Shown in pieces: positions 16,700 through 25,516 of a stretch of 64,000 nt of DNA (within the stretch, counting starts at the first letter, position 1; the number at the start of each line of letters is the position of its first letter). Source of the DNA: JBGTFE01 sp049799955 (GTDB lineage Bacteria; Acidobacteriota; Blastocatellia; Pyrinomonadales; Pyrinomonadaceae). The notes beneath the pieces are model-generated. The model made no database searches. It was given only the letters and a program-made list of their open reading frames with translations, and was not told the origin of the DNA. The translations under genes and the position numbers were made by a program. The stretch is taken from the NCBI GenBank assembly GCA_049799955.1, contig JBARIW010000062.1:19018-83017 (forward strand), written 5' to 3'.

Positions 16700-17737
16700 A
16701 TGAAGTATTTTTCTTTGATTTTTGTTCTTATTCTAACTCTGTGTGGCAATAGTTTCGGGCAGCTTCAGGTTGCGGGCGAAAAACATCTGCAAAATATAAA
16801 GCAGCTTACATTCGGCGGCGAAAATGCCGAAGCTTACTTTTCTTTCGACGGAAAACAACTGATTTTCCAGTCAAAACGCGACGATTTGAAATGCGACCAG
16901 ATTTTCTCGATGAACATCGACGGCTCAAACGTGCGGATGGTTTCAAACGGCGAAGGTCGCACGACCTGTTCCTACTTTTTCAAAGGCGGCAAGAAAGTCC
17001 TTTACGCTTCGACCTTCGGCGGCAAAAAAGATTGCCCGCCGAATCCCGATTTCTCGAAAGGCTACGTCTGGGCGATTTATCCCGATTACGAGATTTACAC
17101 GGCAAAACCCGACGGAACAGGCATTAAAAATTTGACCAATTCGCCCGGTTACGACGCCGAAGCGACCGTTTCGCCGAACGGGAAGAAAATCGTTTTCACA
17201 TCGGAACGCGACGGCGACCTCGAGCTTTATTCGATGGATACGAACGGCAAAAACATCAAGCGCCTGACCAACGAACCCGGCTACGACGGCGGCGCTTTCT
17301 TTTCGCCCGACAGCAAATGGCTCGTCTATCGCGGCTCGCACCCGACCGATGAAAAGTTAATCAAACGCGACAAAGAGCTTTTGCAGGAACACTTAATAGT
17401 CCCGACAATCTTCGAAGTCTGGGTAATGAAAGCCGACGGCAGCGGCAAAAAACAGGTTACAAAATTAAACGCCGCCAGCTTCGCGCCGTTTTTCACGCCC
17501 GACGGCAAGCGAATTATCTTCTGCACAAACTATTTCGCAACCGACGCGCGCAAGCGAAATTTCGATTTAGCCGTGATAAACGTGGACGGAACCGGCTTGG
17601 AAAGAATTACTTTCAACGAATCTTTCGACGGCTTCCCGATGTTCTCGCCCGACGGCAAAAAACTCGTCTTCGCGTCAAACCGAAACGCCGCGAAAACGGG
17701 CGACACGAATGTTTTTATCGCCGATTGGATTGAGTAA
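16700..17737 (+). CDS. Exported TolB-like beta-propeller (PD40 repeats)
   Basis: 345 residues. A signal peptide (about 1-20, SLIFVLILTLCGNSFGQ) is followed by repeated WD40-like/PD40 blades: AEAYFSFDGKQLIFQSKRDD, ATVSPNGKKIVFTSERDG, GAFFSPDSKWLVYRGS, PFFTPDGKRIIFCTN and PMFSPDGKKLVFASNRN. Such propellers bind proteins or act as periplasmic sensors or scaffolds. Acidobacteria have many copies and the role of this one is unknown. The downstream peptidase gene is on the same strand beyond a long palindrome. Confidence 0.78.
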   Translation: MKYFSLIFVLILTLCGNSFGQLQVAGEKHLQNIKQLTFGGENAEAYFSFDGKQLIFQSKRDDLKCDQIFSMNIDGSNVRMVSNGEGRTTCSYFFKGGKKVLYASTFGGKKDCPPNPDFSKGYVWAIYPDYEIYTAKPDGTGIKNLTNSPGYDAEATVSPNGKKIVFTSERDGDLELYSMDTNGKNIKRLTNEPGYDGGAFFSPDSKWLVYRGSHPTDEKLIKRDKELLQEHLIVPTIFEVWVMKADGSGKKQVTKLNAASFAPFFTPDGKRIIFCTNYFATDARKRNFDLAVINVDGTGLERITFNESFDGFPMFSPDGKKLVFASNRNAAKTGDTNVFIADWIE

Positions 17738-17753
17738 AAAAAACAAAAGCGGA

Positions 17754-17850
17754 ATAGACCGCGGATAAACGCAGATTAGGCGGGTTTTCGCGGATAATTT
17801 TAAATAAATCCGCGAAAATCCGCTAAATCCGTGTTTATCCGCGGTCTATC
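17754..17850. repeat. Long imperfect palindrome, GCGGAT type
   Basis: ATAGACCGCGGATAAAC at the left is mirrored by GTTTATCCGCGGTCTAT at the right. The inner arms (TTTTCGCGGAT / ATCCGCGAAAA) also match, giving about 42-base arms with few mismatches. A similar palindrome lies at 32274-32371. Confidence 0.9.
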
Positions 17851-17857
17851 GATTTTT

Positions 17858-19777
17858 ATGAAAAAGCAATTATTCAGTTTCCTACTTTTAATCTCATTTG
17901 CCTTCAGCGTTCCGGCGCAAAAGGCTGATTTAACCGGGCAGAATCTGCGCAAAACGGTCGAATATCTGGCTTCGGATAAACTGGAAGGACGACGAACGGG
18001 CGAGCGGGGCGCAACGAGCGCGGCGGGTTATGTGGCAAATATGTTTGCCAATTACAAGCTCAAAGCGGGCGTTTCAAATACCGCGAACGGCAAGACGAGC
18101 AAAAATTATTTGCAGTCATTCCCGTATGTTACGGGCGTTGAGATGGCGAAGGACAATGCTTTCAGTCTCGAAATCACGAACGGAAACGGTCAGCGCGTAA
18201 AAATCGAAAATATGCTTCCCGTTCAGCCCGTCGGATTTTCGCCGAACGGCGAAGCCGCTGGTGCGGATGTCGTTTTCGCCGGTTTCGGAATTTCGGCGAG
18301 CGAGGCGAAATACGACGATTACAATTACGACGGCGATAATCTGGACGTGAAAGGCAAAATCGTTCTCGCCTTTGACGGAACGCCGGACAATTCGCCGCGC
18401 TCGCCGTTTGCGCGTTTCGACGCACGGGCGAAAGCGAATATCGCTAAAGAAAAAGGCGCGGTCGGCTTGCTTCTGATTTCGCGCGAGGCGAAATTTGAAG
18501 ACGATAAGCTGGCAAAATTGAAATATGACCAGACGCTCGGCGAAGCCGCTTTGCCGACGTTTGTGATTTCAAAAAACACGGCGCAGAACATTCTCGGCGT
18601 AAAAGAAGGCGAGCTGGAAATGATTGAAGGCTTGGTGGCGATGCGGAAAGACGCGGGCGTAAAAACAAAAGTCGGTTATCGCGACACGCGCCCGCGCGCC
18701 TCGTTTAAGGTCAATCTCATCAAAAAACAGGCGCAAAGCTACAACGTCGTCGGGATTCTTCCGGGCACGGACGCGAATCTGAAAAACGAAGCAATCGTCA
18801 TCGGCGCGCATTACGACCATCTCGGCAAAGGCGGCGCGGGAAGCCTCGATGTAAATTCGACCGAAATTCACCACGGCGCGGACGACAATGCTTCGGGCGT
18901 CGCGGCTGTGCTGGAACTCGCGAGGCAGTTTGCAAAATCAAAAACCAACAAGCGCACGCTCGTTTTTATCGCGTTCGGCGGCGAGGAAGAAGGCTTAATC
19001 GGCTCGAAATTTTACGTCAATAATCCCGCGTTTCCGATTGAAAAAACCGTCGCGATGATAAATCTCGATATGGTCGGGCGTTTGAAAGATGAAAAATTAA
19101 CCGTCAGCGGAATCGGAACGGCGAGCGAGTGGAAAACTCTGATAGAGCAAAAAAATAATCCGTCTCTTAGTAACGCGCCTGTCCATCAATACAATGACAA
19201 AGGCGAATACGTTGTGGTTGGTCGTGTAAATCCCACAGCCGACGCTTTTTCTCTTCAGCTTAACGAAGACGGCTTCGGACCGAGCGACCATTCTTCTTTT
19301 TACGGCAAACAGATTCCCGTTCTTTTCTTTTTCACCGGAACGCACGCCGATTATCACAAACCTTCGGACACAGCCGATAAAATCAACTATGAAGGCTTGT
19401 TGAAGGTTACAAACTATGTCGGCGAAATCGTCAAATCAATCGACCAGAACCCGGTAAAACCGACTTACACGGTCGCGAAATCTTCGGGAATGGGCGGCAG
19501 AACGACGTTTAATGTTTCTTTGGGAACCGTGCCGAGTTATTCGGAAGGAAGAAACGACGGTCTTCTGCTCGACGACGTGCGCGACGCGTCTCCGGCGGCA
19601 AAATCGGGTTTGAAAGCGGGCGATAAAATCATCAAGCTTGCCGGGCACGATGTCCGCAATATCAGCGATTATGTGTTTGTTCTCAGCGAGATGAAACCGG
19701 ATGTCGAATATGAAGTCGTCGTCGTGCGCGGCGCGGAAACGCTGACGCTGAAAATCGTTCCGGCGGCGAGAAAGTAG
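17858..19777 (+). CDS. Secreted M28 zinc aminopeptidase with C-terminal PDZ domain
   Basis: 639 residues from the ATG at 17858, which opens a clear signal peptide; the longer GTG start at 17831 lies inside the preceding palindrome. A protease-associated insert (about 120-230) precedes the M28 core. The zinc ligands appear as H in GAHYDHLGKG, D in HHGADDNASGVAA, E in FGGEEEGLIG, D in NLDMVGRL and H in TGTHADYHKPSD. The C-terminal ~100 residues (LLLDDVRDASPAAKSGLKAG, then DKIIKLAGHDV) form a PDZ domain. It probably trims peptides in the periplasm. Another M28 enzyme lies at 56286-57971. Confidence 0.88.
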   Translation: MKKQLFSFLLLISFAFSVPAQKADLTGQNLRKTVEYLASDKLEGRRTGERGATSAAGYVANMFANYKLKAGVSNTANGKTSKNYLQSFPYVTGVEMAKDNAFSLEITNGNGQRVKIENMLPVQPVGFSPNGEAAGADVVFAGFGISASEAKYDDYNYDGDNLDVKGKIVLAFDGTPDNSPRSPFARFDARAKANIAKEKGAVGLLLISREAKFEDDKLAKLKYDQTLGEAALPTFVISKNTAQNILGVKEGELEMIEGLVAMRKDAGVKTKVGYRDTRPRASFKVNLIKKQAQSYNVVGILPGTDANLKNEAIVIGAHYDHLGKGGAGSLDVNSTEIHHGADDNASGVAAVLELARQFAKSKTNKRTLVFIAFGGEEEGLIGSKFYVNNPAFPIEKTVAMINLDMVGRLKDEKLTVSGIGTASEWKTLIEQKNNPSLSNAPVHQYNDKGEYVVVGRVNPTADAFSLQLNEDGFGPSDHSSFYGKQIPVLFFFTGTHADYHKPSDTADKINYEGLLKVTNYVGEIVKSIDQNPVKPTYTVAKSSGMGGRTTFNVSLGTVPSYSEGRNDGLLLDDVRDASPAAKSGLKAGDKIIKLAGHDVRNISDYVFVLSEMKPDVEYEVVVVRGAETLTLKIVPAARK

Positions 19778-19801
19778 AAGAGGAGAAGAGGAGAAAGGGA
19801 G

Positions 19802-20179
19802 ATGGGGAGAAAGATTGAATTTTCCGTACTTTTTATTTTAATTTTGGCGGTTTGCGCCTGTCAGCGGAAATCGGCTGAAAATAAGTCTCAGATTGTCAAA
19901 ACGGCGCAGACCGTTTCGGCGACGCCCGTGCCGATATCGTCGATGCCTCAAAACAAAAATTACGACGGCAAAGGCGTTGTTACGAAAATCAATCTCGAAC
20001 TCGTTTCCGTCGAACTCGACCACGAAGAAATCAAAGGCTTGATGCCGAAGATGAAAATGGAATTTTACGCGACGAAAAAAGACGAGCTGGAAAAATTAAA
20101 AATCGGCGACACGGTCGATTTCGTCGTCGAATACAAAGACGGTCAGGAAAAAATCATCAGTATCAAAAAAGCGAAATGA
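19802..20179 (+). CDS. Copper-binding CusF-like lipoprotein
   Basis: 125 residues with a lipoprotein signal (ILILAVCACQRK, with C20 the likely lipidated residue). The mature part (about 58-125) matches the CusF-type fold: GKGVVTKINLELVSVELDHE, then GLMPKMKMEFYATKKDEL, then LKIGDTVDFVVEY. The His and Met residues in DHEEIKGLMPKMKMEF are the kind that bind Cu(I)/Ag(I). It overlaps dapF by the ATGA at its stop codon, so the two are probably translated together, although no functional link is obvious. Confidence 0.72.
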   Translation: MGRKIEFSVLFILILAVCACQRKSAENKSQIVKTAQTVSATPVPISSMPQNKNYDGKGVVTKINLELVSVELDHEEIKGLMPKMKMEFYATKKDELEKLKIGDTVDFVVEYKDGQEKIISIKKAK

Positions 20180-20991
20180 AGCCGATACCTTTTTGCAAAT
20201 TTCACGGATTCGGCAACGATTATATCGTTTTTGAATCAGAAGATTTAATCGAAACCGCAAATTTGAGCGACTTCGCCGCAAAAGTCTGTCATCGAAATAC
20301 AGGCATCGGCGGCGACGGCATCGCCGTTCTGGAAAAGCTCGACGGCGGCGCGGAAGCCGATTATTCCTGCCGCATCATCAACCCGGACGGAAGCGAAGCC
20401 GGATTTTCGGGCAACGGAACGCGCTGCGCCGTCGCCTATCTTTATTACAAAAATCTCCGGCAGGAAAACTCTTTGAAACTGGAAACAAAAAGCGGAATTA
20501 AAAATTACGAGCTTGTAGAAAAAACAGATTTCACCTATTGGTTTCTCGCCGAACTCGGCAAACCGCATTCAATTACGAATTACGAATTACGAATTACGAA
20601 TTATGTTTTGCCGATACTGTCGCTTGATGTCGGAAATCCGGTGGCGGTTATTTTTGTCGATGATTTCGATTCGATAAACTGGCGCGAAGCCGGAAAGAAC
20701 ATCGAATCTCATGCTCAGTTTCCCGAAAGAACGAATGTCGTTTTCGTGAAAATTATTGACCGGAACAATATCGAAATAAGAATCTGGGAGCGCGGCGCGG
20801 GCGAAACTTCCTCGTCCGGCACATGCTCGATTGCAGCGGCGGTCGCTTCCGCTTTTACAGGCAAAACAGGCAGAAAAGTTTCCGTTCTTGCGAAAGGCGG
20901 CACGACCGAAGCCGTCTGGCGCGAAGACGATGAAATGATGATTACAGGTCGCGCGGATTTGGCTTTCTGCGGAGAATGGGAAGAGAAATGA
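20176..20991 (+). CDS. dapF: Diaminopimelate epimerase
   Basis: DapF converts LL- to meso-diaminopimelate for lysine and peptidoglycan synthesis. The 271 residues show KFHGFGNDYIVFE (8-20), GFSGNGTRCA (76-85, catalytic C84) and ERGAGETSSSGTCSIAA (205-221, catalytic C217). Between them, residues about 132-144 read SITNYELRITNYV and come from a heptad-period AATTACG array, an in-frame insertion in an essential enzyme. The start ATG overlaps the stop of the CusF-like gene. The last codons already belong to the next heptad-period array. Confidence 0.92.
   Translation: MKPIPFCKFHGFGNDYIVFESEDLIETANLSDFAAKVCHRNTGIGGDGIAVLEKLDGGAEADYSCRIINPDGSEAGFSGNGTRCAVAYLYYKNLRQENSLKLETKSGIKNYELVEKTDFTYWFLAELGKPHSITNYELRITNYVLPILSLDVGNPVAVIFVDDFDSINWREAGKNIESHAQFPERTNVVFVKIIDRNNIEIRIWERGAGETSSSGTCSIAAAVASAFTGKTGRKVSVLAKGGTTEAVWREDDEMMITGRADLAFCGEWEEK
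20571..20603. repeat. Heptad-period array inside dapF
   Basis: AATTACG repeated about 4.5 times, read in frame as ITNYELRITNY. Confidence 0.92.
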
Positions 20992-21062
20992 GAAGTGAGA
21001 AATGAGAGGTAAGAAGTTTTTATTTTTTTACTTCTCACCTCTCATCTCTCACTTCTCACTTA
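20983..21062. repeat. Heptad-period inverted arrays
   Basis: GAGAAAT/GAGAAGT units (20983-21016) face CTTCTCA/CCTCTCA units (21031-21060) with period 7. They cover the dapF stop codon and reach the stop of the convergent gene, so the array may act as a shared terminator. Confidence 0.88.
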
Positions 21063-21064
21063 AT

Positions 21065-22984
21065 TTACCTCGCCGCGTTCGCGTTCATATCAGCGTTGCG
21101 CGTCGAATCGGATGTCTGCGCCGGATCGCGCATTCCGCCGGTGTGACACCAGCCGGTTTTGTGCCCGCGATTAATCGCGTACGGAAGCTGCCCGTAAGCC
21201 TGTTCGGTTACGCCGTCGTCCGGGTCGCCTAAAAACGGGTCGGTCGCAAGATTGCAGTAATCGTAGCGATACCAAACGTCGGTAAATGATGTCGTAGAAT
21301 AGTTGACTTTTGCTCTTGCCCAAGTAGGAATTCCCGCCAGCCACGCAGCCGCGCCGCTATACGACATATTTGAATTCGAGCCGCAGCCCGCGCCGAAAAT
21401 TTGTCCGAGCAGAGCGAGATTTCCCGCCAGAGCCGTTCCCTGATACGGCGTTCCGACCGATTGAATCAAACGGTTTCCGGTCGCCGCGTCGAGCCCGCTC
21501 CAGTAATATGTGTAAAGATGCAGGGACGCCGCGCCGCCCTGACTGTGCGCGACGATGCCGAACGAAGGATAAGCCGCGCCGAAGTTTTTGATTAAGTTGG
21601 CAAACTGGTCGTGCGTGCGGTTTTTGTTCGGGTCGCTGAAAACGATATTGTTTGCGAACTGTGAAACGGGAAACGGATTTCCGCCCGAACAATAGCCGTG
21701 AACGAGCATCAGTTTTCCGCCGACGGCGTTGCTGACTTCCTCGAACGGGCGTTTGCCCATTCGCATTTCGTCCGTAATTTCCGATGAAAAAGACTTATTT
21801 GCCGATTCTGGCAGAGCCGTAATCGTCAGAGCCATTTTGTCTGTTTCAGCCAGAGTAACGAAATAATCTGCGTCCTGAAGACGAACGTTGCGAAGCTCAA
21901 AATCGCTTTTTGCCGGGACACGCGCGAGCCAGCGACCGTCTAAAATCAAAGGAACGCTCGTGCGCGTTTTTGCGCCTTCGGCAACGGTCATCCCGCTAAT
22001 CCACGCGACGGGAATTTCTTCGCCTGCTTCGTCTCTGCCCCAGACTTCGCCGTACGCGATGACTTTGCGCCCGCTTGCTAAACCACCCGTCGGAATGTTG
22101 ACGCTCATCCGCGTATTGTCAATCAAATTTGTATAACTCGATTTTCCGAGCCGCACGTTGTCGCCGAGCACATCGATAACCGTTTCGCTCGTTCGCAGAA
22201 AACGCTCGCCTTTCGGCGTAATGCCGCTGACCGTAACCTGCGCCGTGTATTGTCCGGCAATGCGCGGCACGAAGCTTCCTTTGAGCTCGCCGTTTTCATC
22301 CGCGTTCAGAGATATTTTTTGCGTAGTGCCGTCCGGCAGGCGAAGCTCGGCTTCGGCGGTTTCCACAACGGACGAAATCGCGTCAAGCGGCGAAACGGTT
22401 TTTGCGGAGTTATCGAAAACGGATGTAACGATGCCGATTGATTTTCCAACTAAAGTCTGACGAGTATCGAGATAAGTATAAATTTGATACGGCGAATTGC
22501 CGGAGACGACCAGATAACCCGCCGTCGCGCCTTCGCGATAGAAACCTTTCGGCGCGGCAATCTCGATGTGCCAGTTTCCGGCGCGCGTGTAATCGAAGCT
22601 GAAAACTTCCGCCGGATAATTTACGCCGTCCAAGCCGATTTGCCCGCCGCGGTAATCGAGCATTGAAATGTTATCACGCAGATTTATTAGTTTCCCGCCG
22701 CTGTTGACGGTAATTTGCCAAGCCTGACTGTTCGGCGCAAGCAGTGTAAGTTTAAGTTGTTCGGCGGCTTCGACGGGCAAATCAATCGTCCATCTGCCTT
22801 TAATAAACCGAATCGGAATCATCGCCGAACCCGAGCGCGTTCCCAGAGTTTCGACTGCCGGAAGCCGCATCGAGTCCATTTCCTGCGCAGTTCCCGCCAG
22901 ATTTTTGAATGATTCCTGCGTCGCGCCGACTATAAACAGCGGCAAAGCGAACATTAGCACAACGAGCAAAAGCGTTTTTTTCAT
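21065..22984 (-). CDS. Secreted lipase/esterase-like alpha/beta hydrolase
   Basis: 639 residues with a signal peptide (LLLVVLMFALPLFIVG). The N-terminal ~400 residues are beta-rich and Ig-like (TISPKGERF-type repeats; DENGELKGSFVPRIAGQYTA), probably domains that bind partners or act as spacers. The C-terminal ~220 residues are an alpha/beta hydrolase: LMLVHGYCSGG for the oxyanion region, the nucleophile Ser in VAHSQGGAASLH, an acid probably in DPDDGVTE, and His in NRGHKTGWCH. The likely activity is lipid or ester cleavage outside the cytoplasm. The C-terminus resembles triacylglycerol-lipase-like proteins; substrate unknown. Confidence 0.68.
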   Translation of the reverse strand: MKKTLLLVVLMFALPLFIVGATQESFKNLAGTAQEMDSMRLPAVETLGTRSGSAMIPIRFIKGRWTIDLPVEAAEQLKLTLLAPNSQAWQITVNSGGKLINLRDNISMLDYRGGQIGLDGVNYPAEVFSFDYTRAGNWHIEIAAPKGFYREGATAGYLVVSGNSPYQIYTYLDTRQTLVGKSIGIVTSVFDNSAKTVSPLDAISSVVETAEAELRLPDGTTQKISLNADENGELKGSFVPRIAGQYTAQVTVSGITPKGERFLRTSETVIDVLGDNVRLGKSSYTNLIDNTRMSVNIPTGGLASGRKVIAYGEVWGRDEAGEEIPVAWISGMTVAEGAKTRTSVPLILDGRWLARVPAKSDFELRNVRLQDADYFVTLAETDKMALTITALPESANKSFSSEITDEMRMGKRPFEEVSNAVGGKLMLVHGYCSGGNPFPVSQFANNIVFSDPNKNRTHDQFANLIKNFGAAYPSFGIVAHSQGGAASLHLYTYYWSGLDAATGNRLIQSVGTPYQGTALAGNLALLGQIFGAGCGSNSNMSYSGAAAWLAGIPTWARAKVNYSTTSFTDVWYRYDYCNLATDPFLGDPDDGVTEQAYGQLPYAINRGHKTGWCHTGGMRDPAQTSDSTRNADMNANAAR

Positions 22985-23149
22985 TACCTGTTCTCCTCGA
23001 AATTTACGAAATAAAATAAAGACGAATTATATATCTTTCCGCTTGTTTAATGCTTGCCAGTGTCGAAAGATTCGATTTGCCGTCAGCGTGCGACGCATTT
23101 GAGTAGGTTTATTTTACAGATATTTTCCGGTTTAGCAACCATAAGGAAA

Positions 23150-23240
23150 GTAATAAGTAATTGGTAATTAGTAATTGGTTTTTGAACTTATTACTAATTA
23201 CCAAACGAAATTTGAACTTATTACTAATTACCAAACGAAA
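23150..23240. repeat. Heptad-period arrays with a perfect 30-base tandem duplication
   Basis: GTAATTG/GTAATTA units are followed by two identical 30-base copies (23181-23210 and 23211-23240) that contain TTACTAATTACCAAAC, the inverse array. The gap 22985-23324 otherwise holds a terminator and the lipase-like gene's leader. Confidence 0.88.
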
Positions 23241-23275
23241 AAAGGATAGACGAAATCTCTTCCGTCTATCCTGAT
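23238..23275 (-). terminator. Intrinsic terminator of the first beta-helix gene
   Basis: Read on the minus strand: AGGATAGACG, a 10-base loop, CGTCTATCCT, then a T-run. The same stem sequence recurs after the second paralogue. Confidence 0.82.
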
Positions 23276-23324
23276 AAGGGGGAAATCAGTTAAAGGCGAT
23301 TGGCGCGCCTTAACCGAAATTGTT

Positions 23325-24227
23325 TTACTGCACGAGAGCCGCGCCGTTGTTCGTGCCGTTGCTGGTGTTGCCGTCAACCTGGTTGCCGCCCCACGTAAAG
23401 ATGTTCGTGCCCGAAAGTCCTGTGCCGTTGCCGGTTACCAGATTATTGCCGATTCTGATGGTCGAGCTTGAGAGCGCGCTGACGCCAGTGCCGTTGTGCG
23501 TAATCTGATTGCCAACCGCATTCAAAAATGAAGTGCCGCCGGCTGCCTGAATTCCGGTCGTATTGTTGGTAACTGTTGAATCTACAATCGAACCGACCGA
23601 CGCGACGCCGAGATTGACTCCAACACCGCAATAGGCAAACAGCGAGCTGTCAACCGCAACGGTTGTCGAACCGGCGCCCGTTACAAAGCTATTGATTCCG
23701 TTGCCGGTGATATTTCTGAAGCTTGAATTCCAGATAACAATCTTGGATGAGCCGGTGCTGGTTTCGATAGAAACGCCGTGGGTGGTAAATCCTGAGCAAA
23801 CAACTTCGTCGAGAGTAAGCTTGACGGTGCCGCTGCCGAGAACTCTGATACAGTTTATGCCGTTTCCTGCGCCGTTGATTGAAATGCCTCGAATACGTAC
23901 ATCGACGTTGGCGCCGTTAACGATAATGCCGGTTGTCAGCGATGCTAAAATCGAGCCTTGCGTATCTTCGCAGTCGATTGTAAGCGATTTTGTAATGGTA
24001 ACCGCGCCGTAACCAGCCGGGTCGAGACAGTTAATCTCGCCGTTGGTAGCGGTTTTTGAGATTGCGCCTGCAAATGTTTTACAAGGTGCGGTGCGGCTGC
24101 ACGGATTAACGTCGTCGCCTACGCCGGATACCCATGTGCGCGTTGCCTGCGCATTTGCCAGCGTGGAAAATGCGAAAAAGAGTCCTACAATAGCGAAAGC
24201 CTGAAAAGCGAATTTGATTTTATTCAT
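23325..24227 (-). CDS. Secreted right-handed beta-helix protein, paralogue 1
   Basis: 300 residues from the ATG at 24227, which has AAGGAG upstream; the longer frame upstream lacks this. A signal peptide (FAFQAFAIVGLFFAFS, ending ANA) is followed by TRTWVSGVGDDVNPCSR and APCKTFAGAISKT, then repeated short strands with G-N-turns (INGAGNGINC, VTNNTTGIQAAGG, VTGNGTGLSG) typical of pectin-lyase-like parallel beta-helices. Paired cysteines near the N-terminus probably form a disulfide. Family members are secreted and mostly uncharacterised; no catalytic residues are evident. First of three tandem copies on the minus strand, with its own terminator. Confidence 0.8.
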   Translation of the reverse strand: MNKIKFAFQAFAIVGLFFAFSTLANAQATRTWVSGVGDDVNPCSRTAPCKTFAGAISKTATNGEINCLDPAGYGAVTITKSLTIDCEDTQGSILASLTTGIIVNGANVDVRIRGISINGAGNGINCIRVLGSGTVKLTLDEVVCSGFTTHGVSIETSTGSSKIVIWNSSFRNITGNGINSFVTGAGSTTVAVDSSLFAYCGVGVNLGVASVGSIVDSTVTNNTTGIQAAGGTSFLNAVGNQITHNGTGVSALSSSTIRIGNNLVTGNGTGLSGTNIFTWGGNQVDGNTSNGTNNGAALVQ

Positions 24228-24476
24228 TTGATATGTCTCCTTTAAATTTTCTTTGATTTTCTCTATGGGCATTATTACCCCGTCCAAATTGCCGGTATTA
24301 ATTTGGAATTTTTACCGGCTCCGAAATGCCATTAGCGCGAAATGCCATTAGCTTATAATTTGATTGACAGATGTTTGCAAGTGTTTTTGCGTAAAAAGAG
24401 AATTTTTTTTCAAAAAATTATTTTCGGGTAGTAAACAGCAGGCAATTAACCGAATAAACTATTGCCTTTTTCCATA

Positions 24477-24520
24477 CAAAAAGGATAGACGGAAACTTTC
24501 TTCCGCCTATCCTTTTTATC
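24477..24520 (-). terminator. Intrinsic terminator of the second beta-helix gene
   Basis: Minus-strand stem AGGATAGGCGGAA / TTTCCGTCTATCCT with a short loop, then TTTTTG. On the plus strand the stem is also followed by TTTTT, so it may work both ways. The rest of 24228-24556 is AT-rich leader of the first paralogue with no gene seen. Confidence 0.82.
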
Positions 24521-24556
24521 CAGTTACAATCAATATTCGCCGCAGCCGAAGCGAAT

Positions 24557-25474
24557 TTACTGCGCCGACGCGAAGCCGGTAACCAAGCCGTTGCCGCCCG
24601 AATTGCCGTCGATAAGGTTGTTGCTGTCCCACGTCAGGATTGCGCTGCCCGACAAGCCGGTTGTATTGCCGGTTATTATGTTGCCGCCGATTCTGACAGT
24701 TGCGCTCGAACCGGCGAGAACGCCCGTCGTATTATGTGAAACCACACAGTCTTTGACGCCCAGAATCGAGGTGGAACCGTTTGCCTGAATGCCGGTCGTA
24801 TTGTTGGTCATGGCTGAATTTTGAATCGAAGTGGTTGTCGCCACGCCTTGATTAAAACCGACGCCGTTAAAGGCAAACAGAGAGCCGTCAACCGAAATGG
24901 TCGCCGTCGCCGCGCCCGTCAGAAACGTATTGATGCCGTTGCCGACGTTATTTCTGACGGTCGAATCCTTCATCACAAAACTCAAAGCGCCCGCCGTGGT
25001 TAGAATCGAGACGCCGTGCGTGCCGAAGCCGTCGATAACCACTTCTTCAAGTGCGACCTTTGTGGCGGCGACAATCTTAACGCCGTTCGTCCCGGTGCCG
25101 AAACCGTTGATTGACAAACCGCGAACACGAACGGTTTTCGCAGTATCGGCAGGGTCTGTCAGATTTATGGTTATACCGGAAATTGCCGTGGCTGAAATCG
25201 TTCCCTGCGTGTCTTCGCAGTCGATTGTGATTGATTTGTTAATCGTTACCGTGCCGTAATTGTCCGCGTCGACACAATTAATTTCGCCGCCGATAGAGGT
25301 TTTGGAAAGCGCGCCGGTAAAGGTCGCGCAGGGAAACGCGCGGCTGCATATGTTAACGTCATCGCCCGTGCCCGATACCCATGTGCGCGTCGCCTGCGCG
25401 TCCGCGATGGCTGAAAATACGAGAGAGAGACCGACCAGAGAGAAAGCTTGAAATGCTAATCTGAATTTATTCAT
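24557..25474 (-). CDS. Secreted right-handed beta-helix protein, paralogue 2
   Basis: 305 residues, clearly related to both neighbours: signal peptide (LAFQAFSLVGLSLVFSAIADA), then TRTWVSGTGDDVNICSR and PCATFTGALSKT, DNYGTVTINKSITIDCEDTQ, and beta-helix turns such as MTNNTTGIQANGST and ITGNTTGLSG. AAGGAGA lies 8 bases before the ATG. It is 42 bases downstream of paralogue 3, so the two are likely in one transcript that ends at the terminator after this gene. Confidence 0.8.
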   Translation of the reverse strand: MNKFRLAFQAFSLVGLSLVFSAIADAQATRTWVSGTGDDVNICSRAFPCATFTGALSKTSIGGEINCVDADNYGTVTINKSITIDCEDTQGTISATAISGITINLTDPADTAKTVRVRGLSINGFGTGTNGVKIVAATKVALEEVVIDGFGTHGVSILTTAGALSFVMKDSTVRNNVGNGINTFLTGAATATISVDGSLFAFNGVGFNQGVATTTSIQNSAMTNNTTGIQANGSTSILGVKDCVVSHNTTGVLAGSSATVRIGGNIITGNTTGLSGSAILTWDSNNLIDGNSGGNGLVTGFASAQ

Positions 25475-25516
25475 TATTTTATCTCCTTAAATTTCTTTGA
25501 TTTTTATCCGGCGGAT

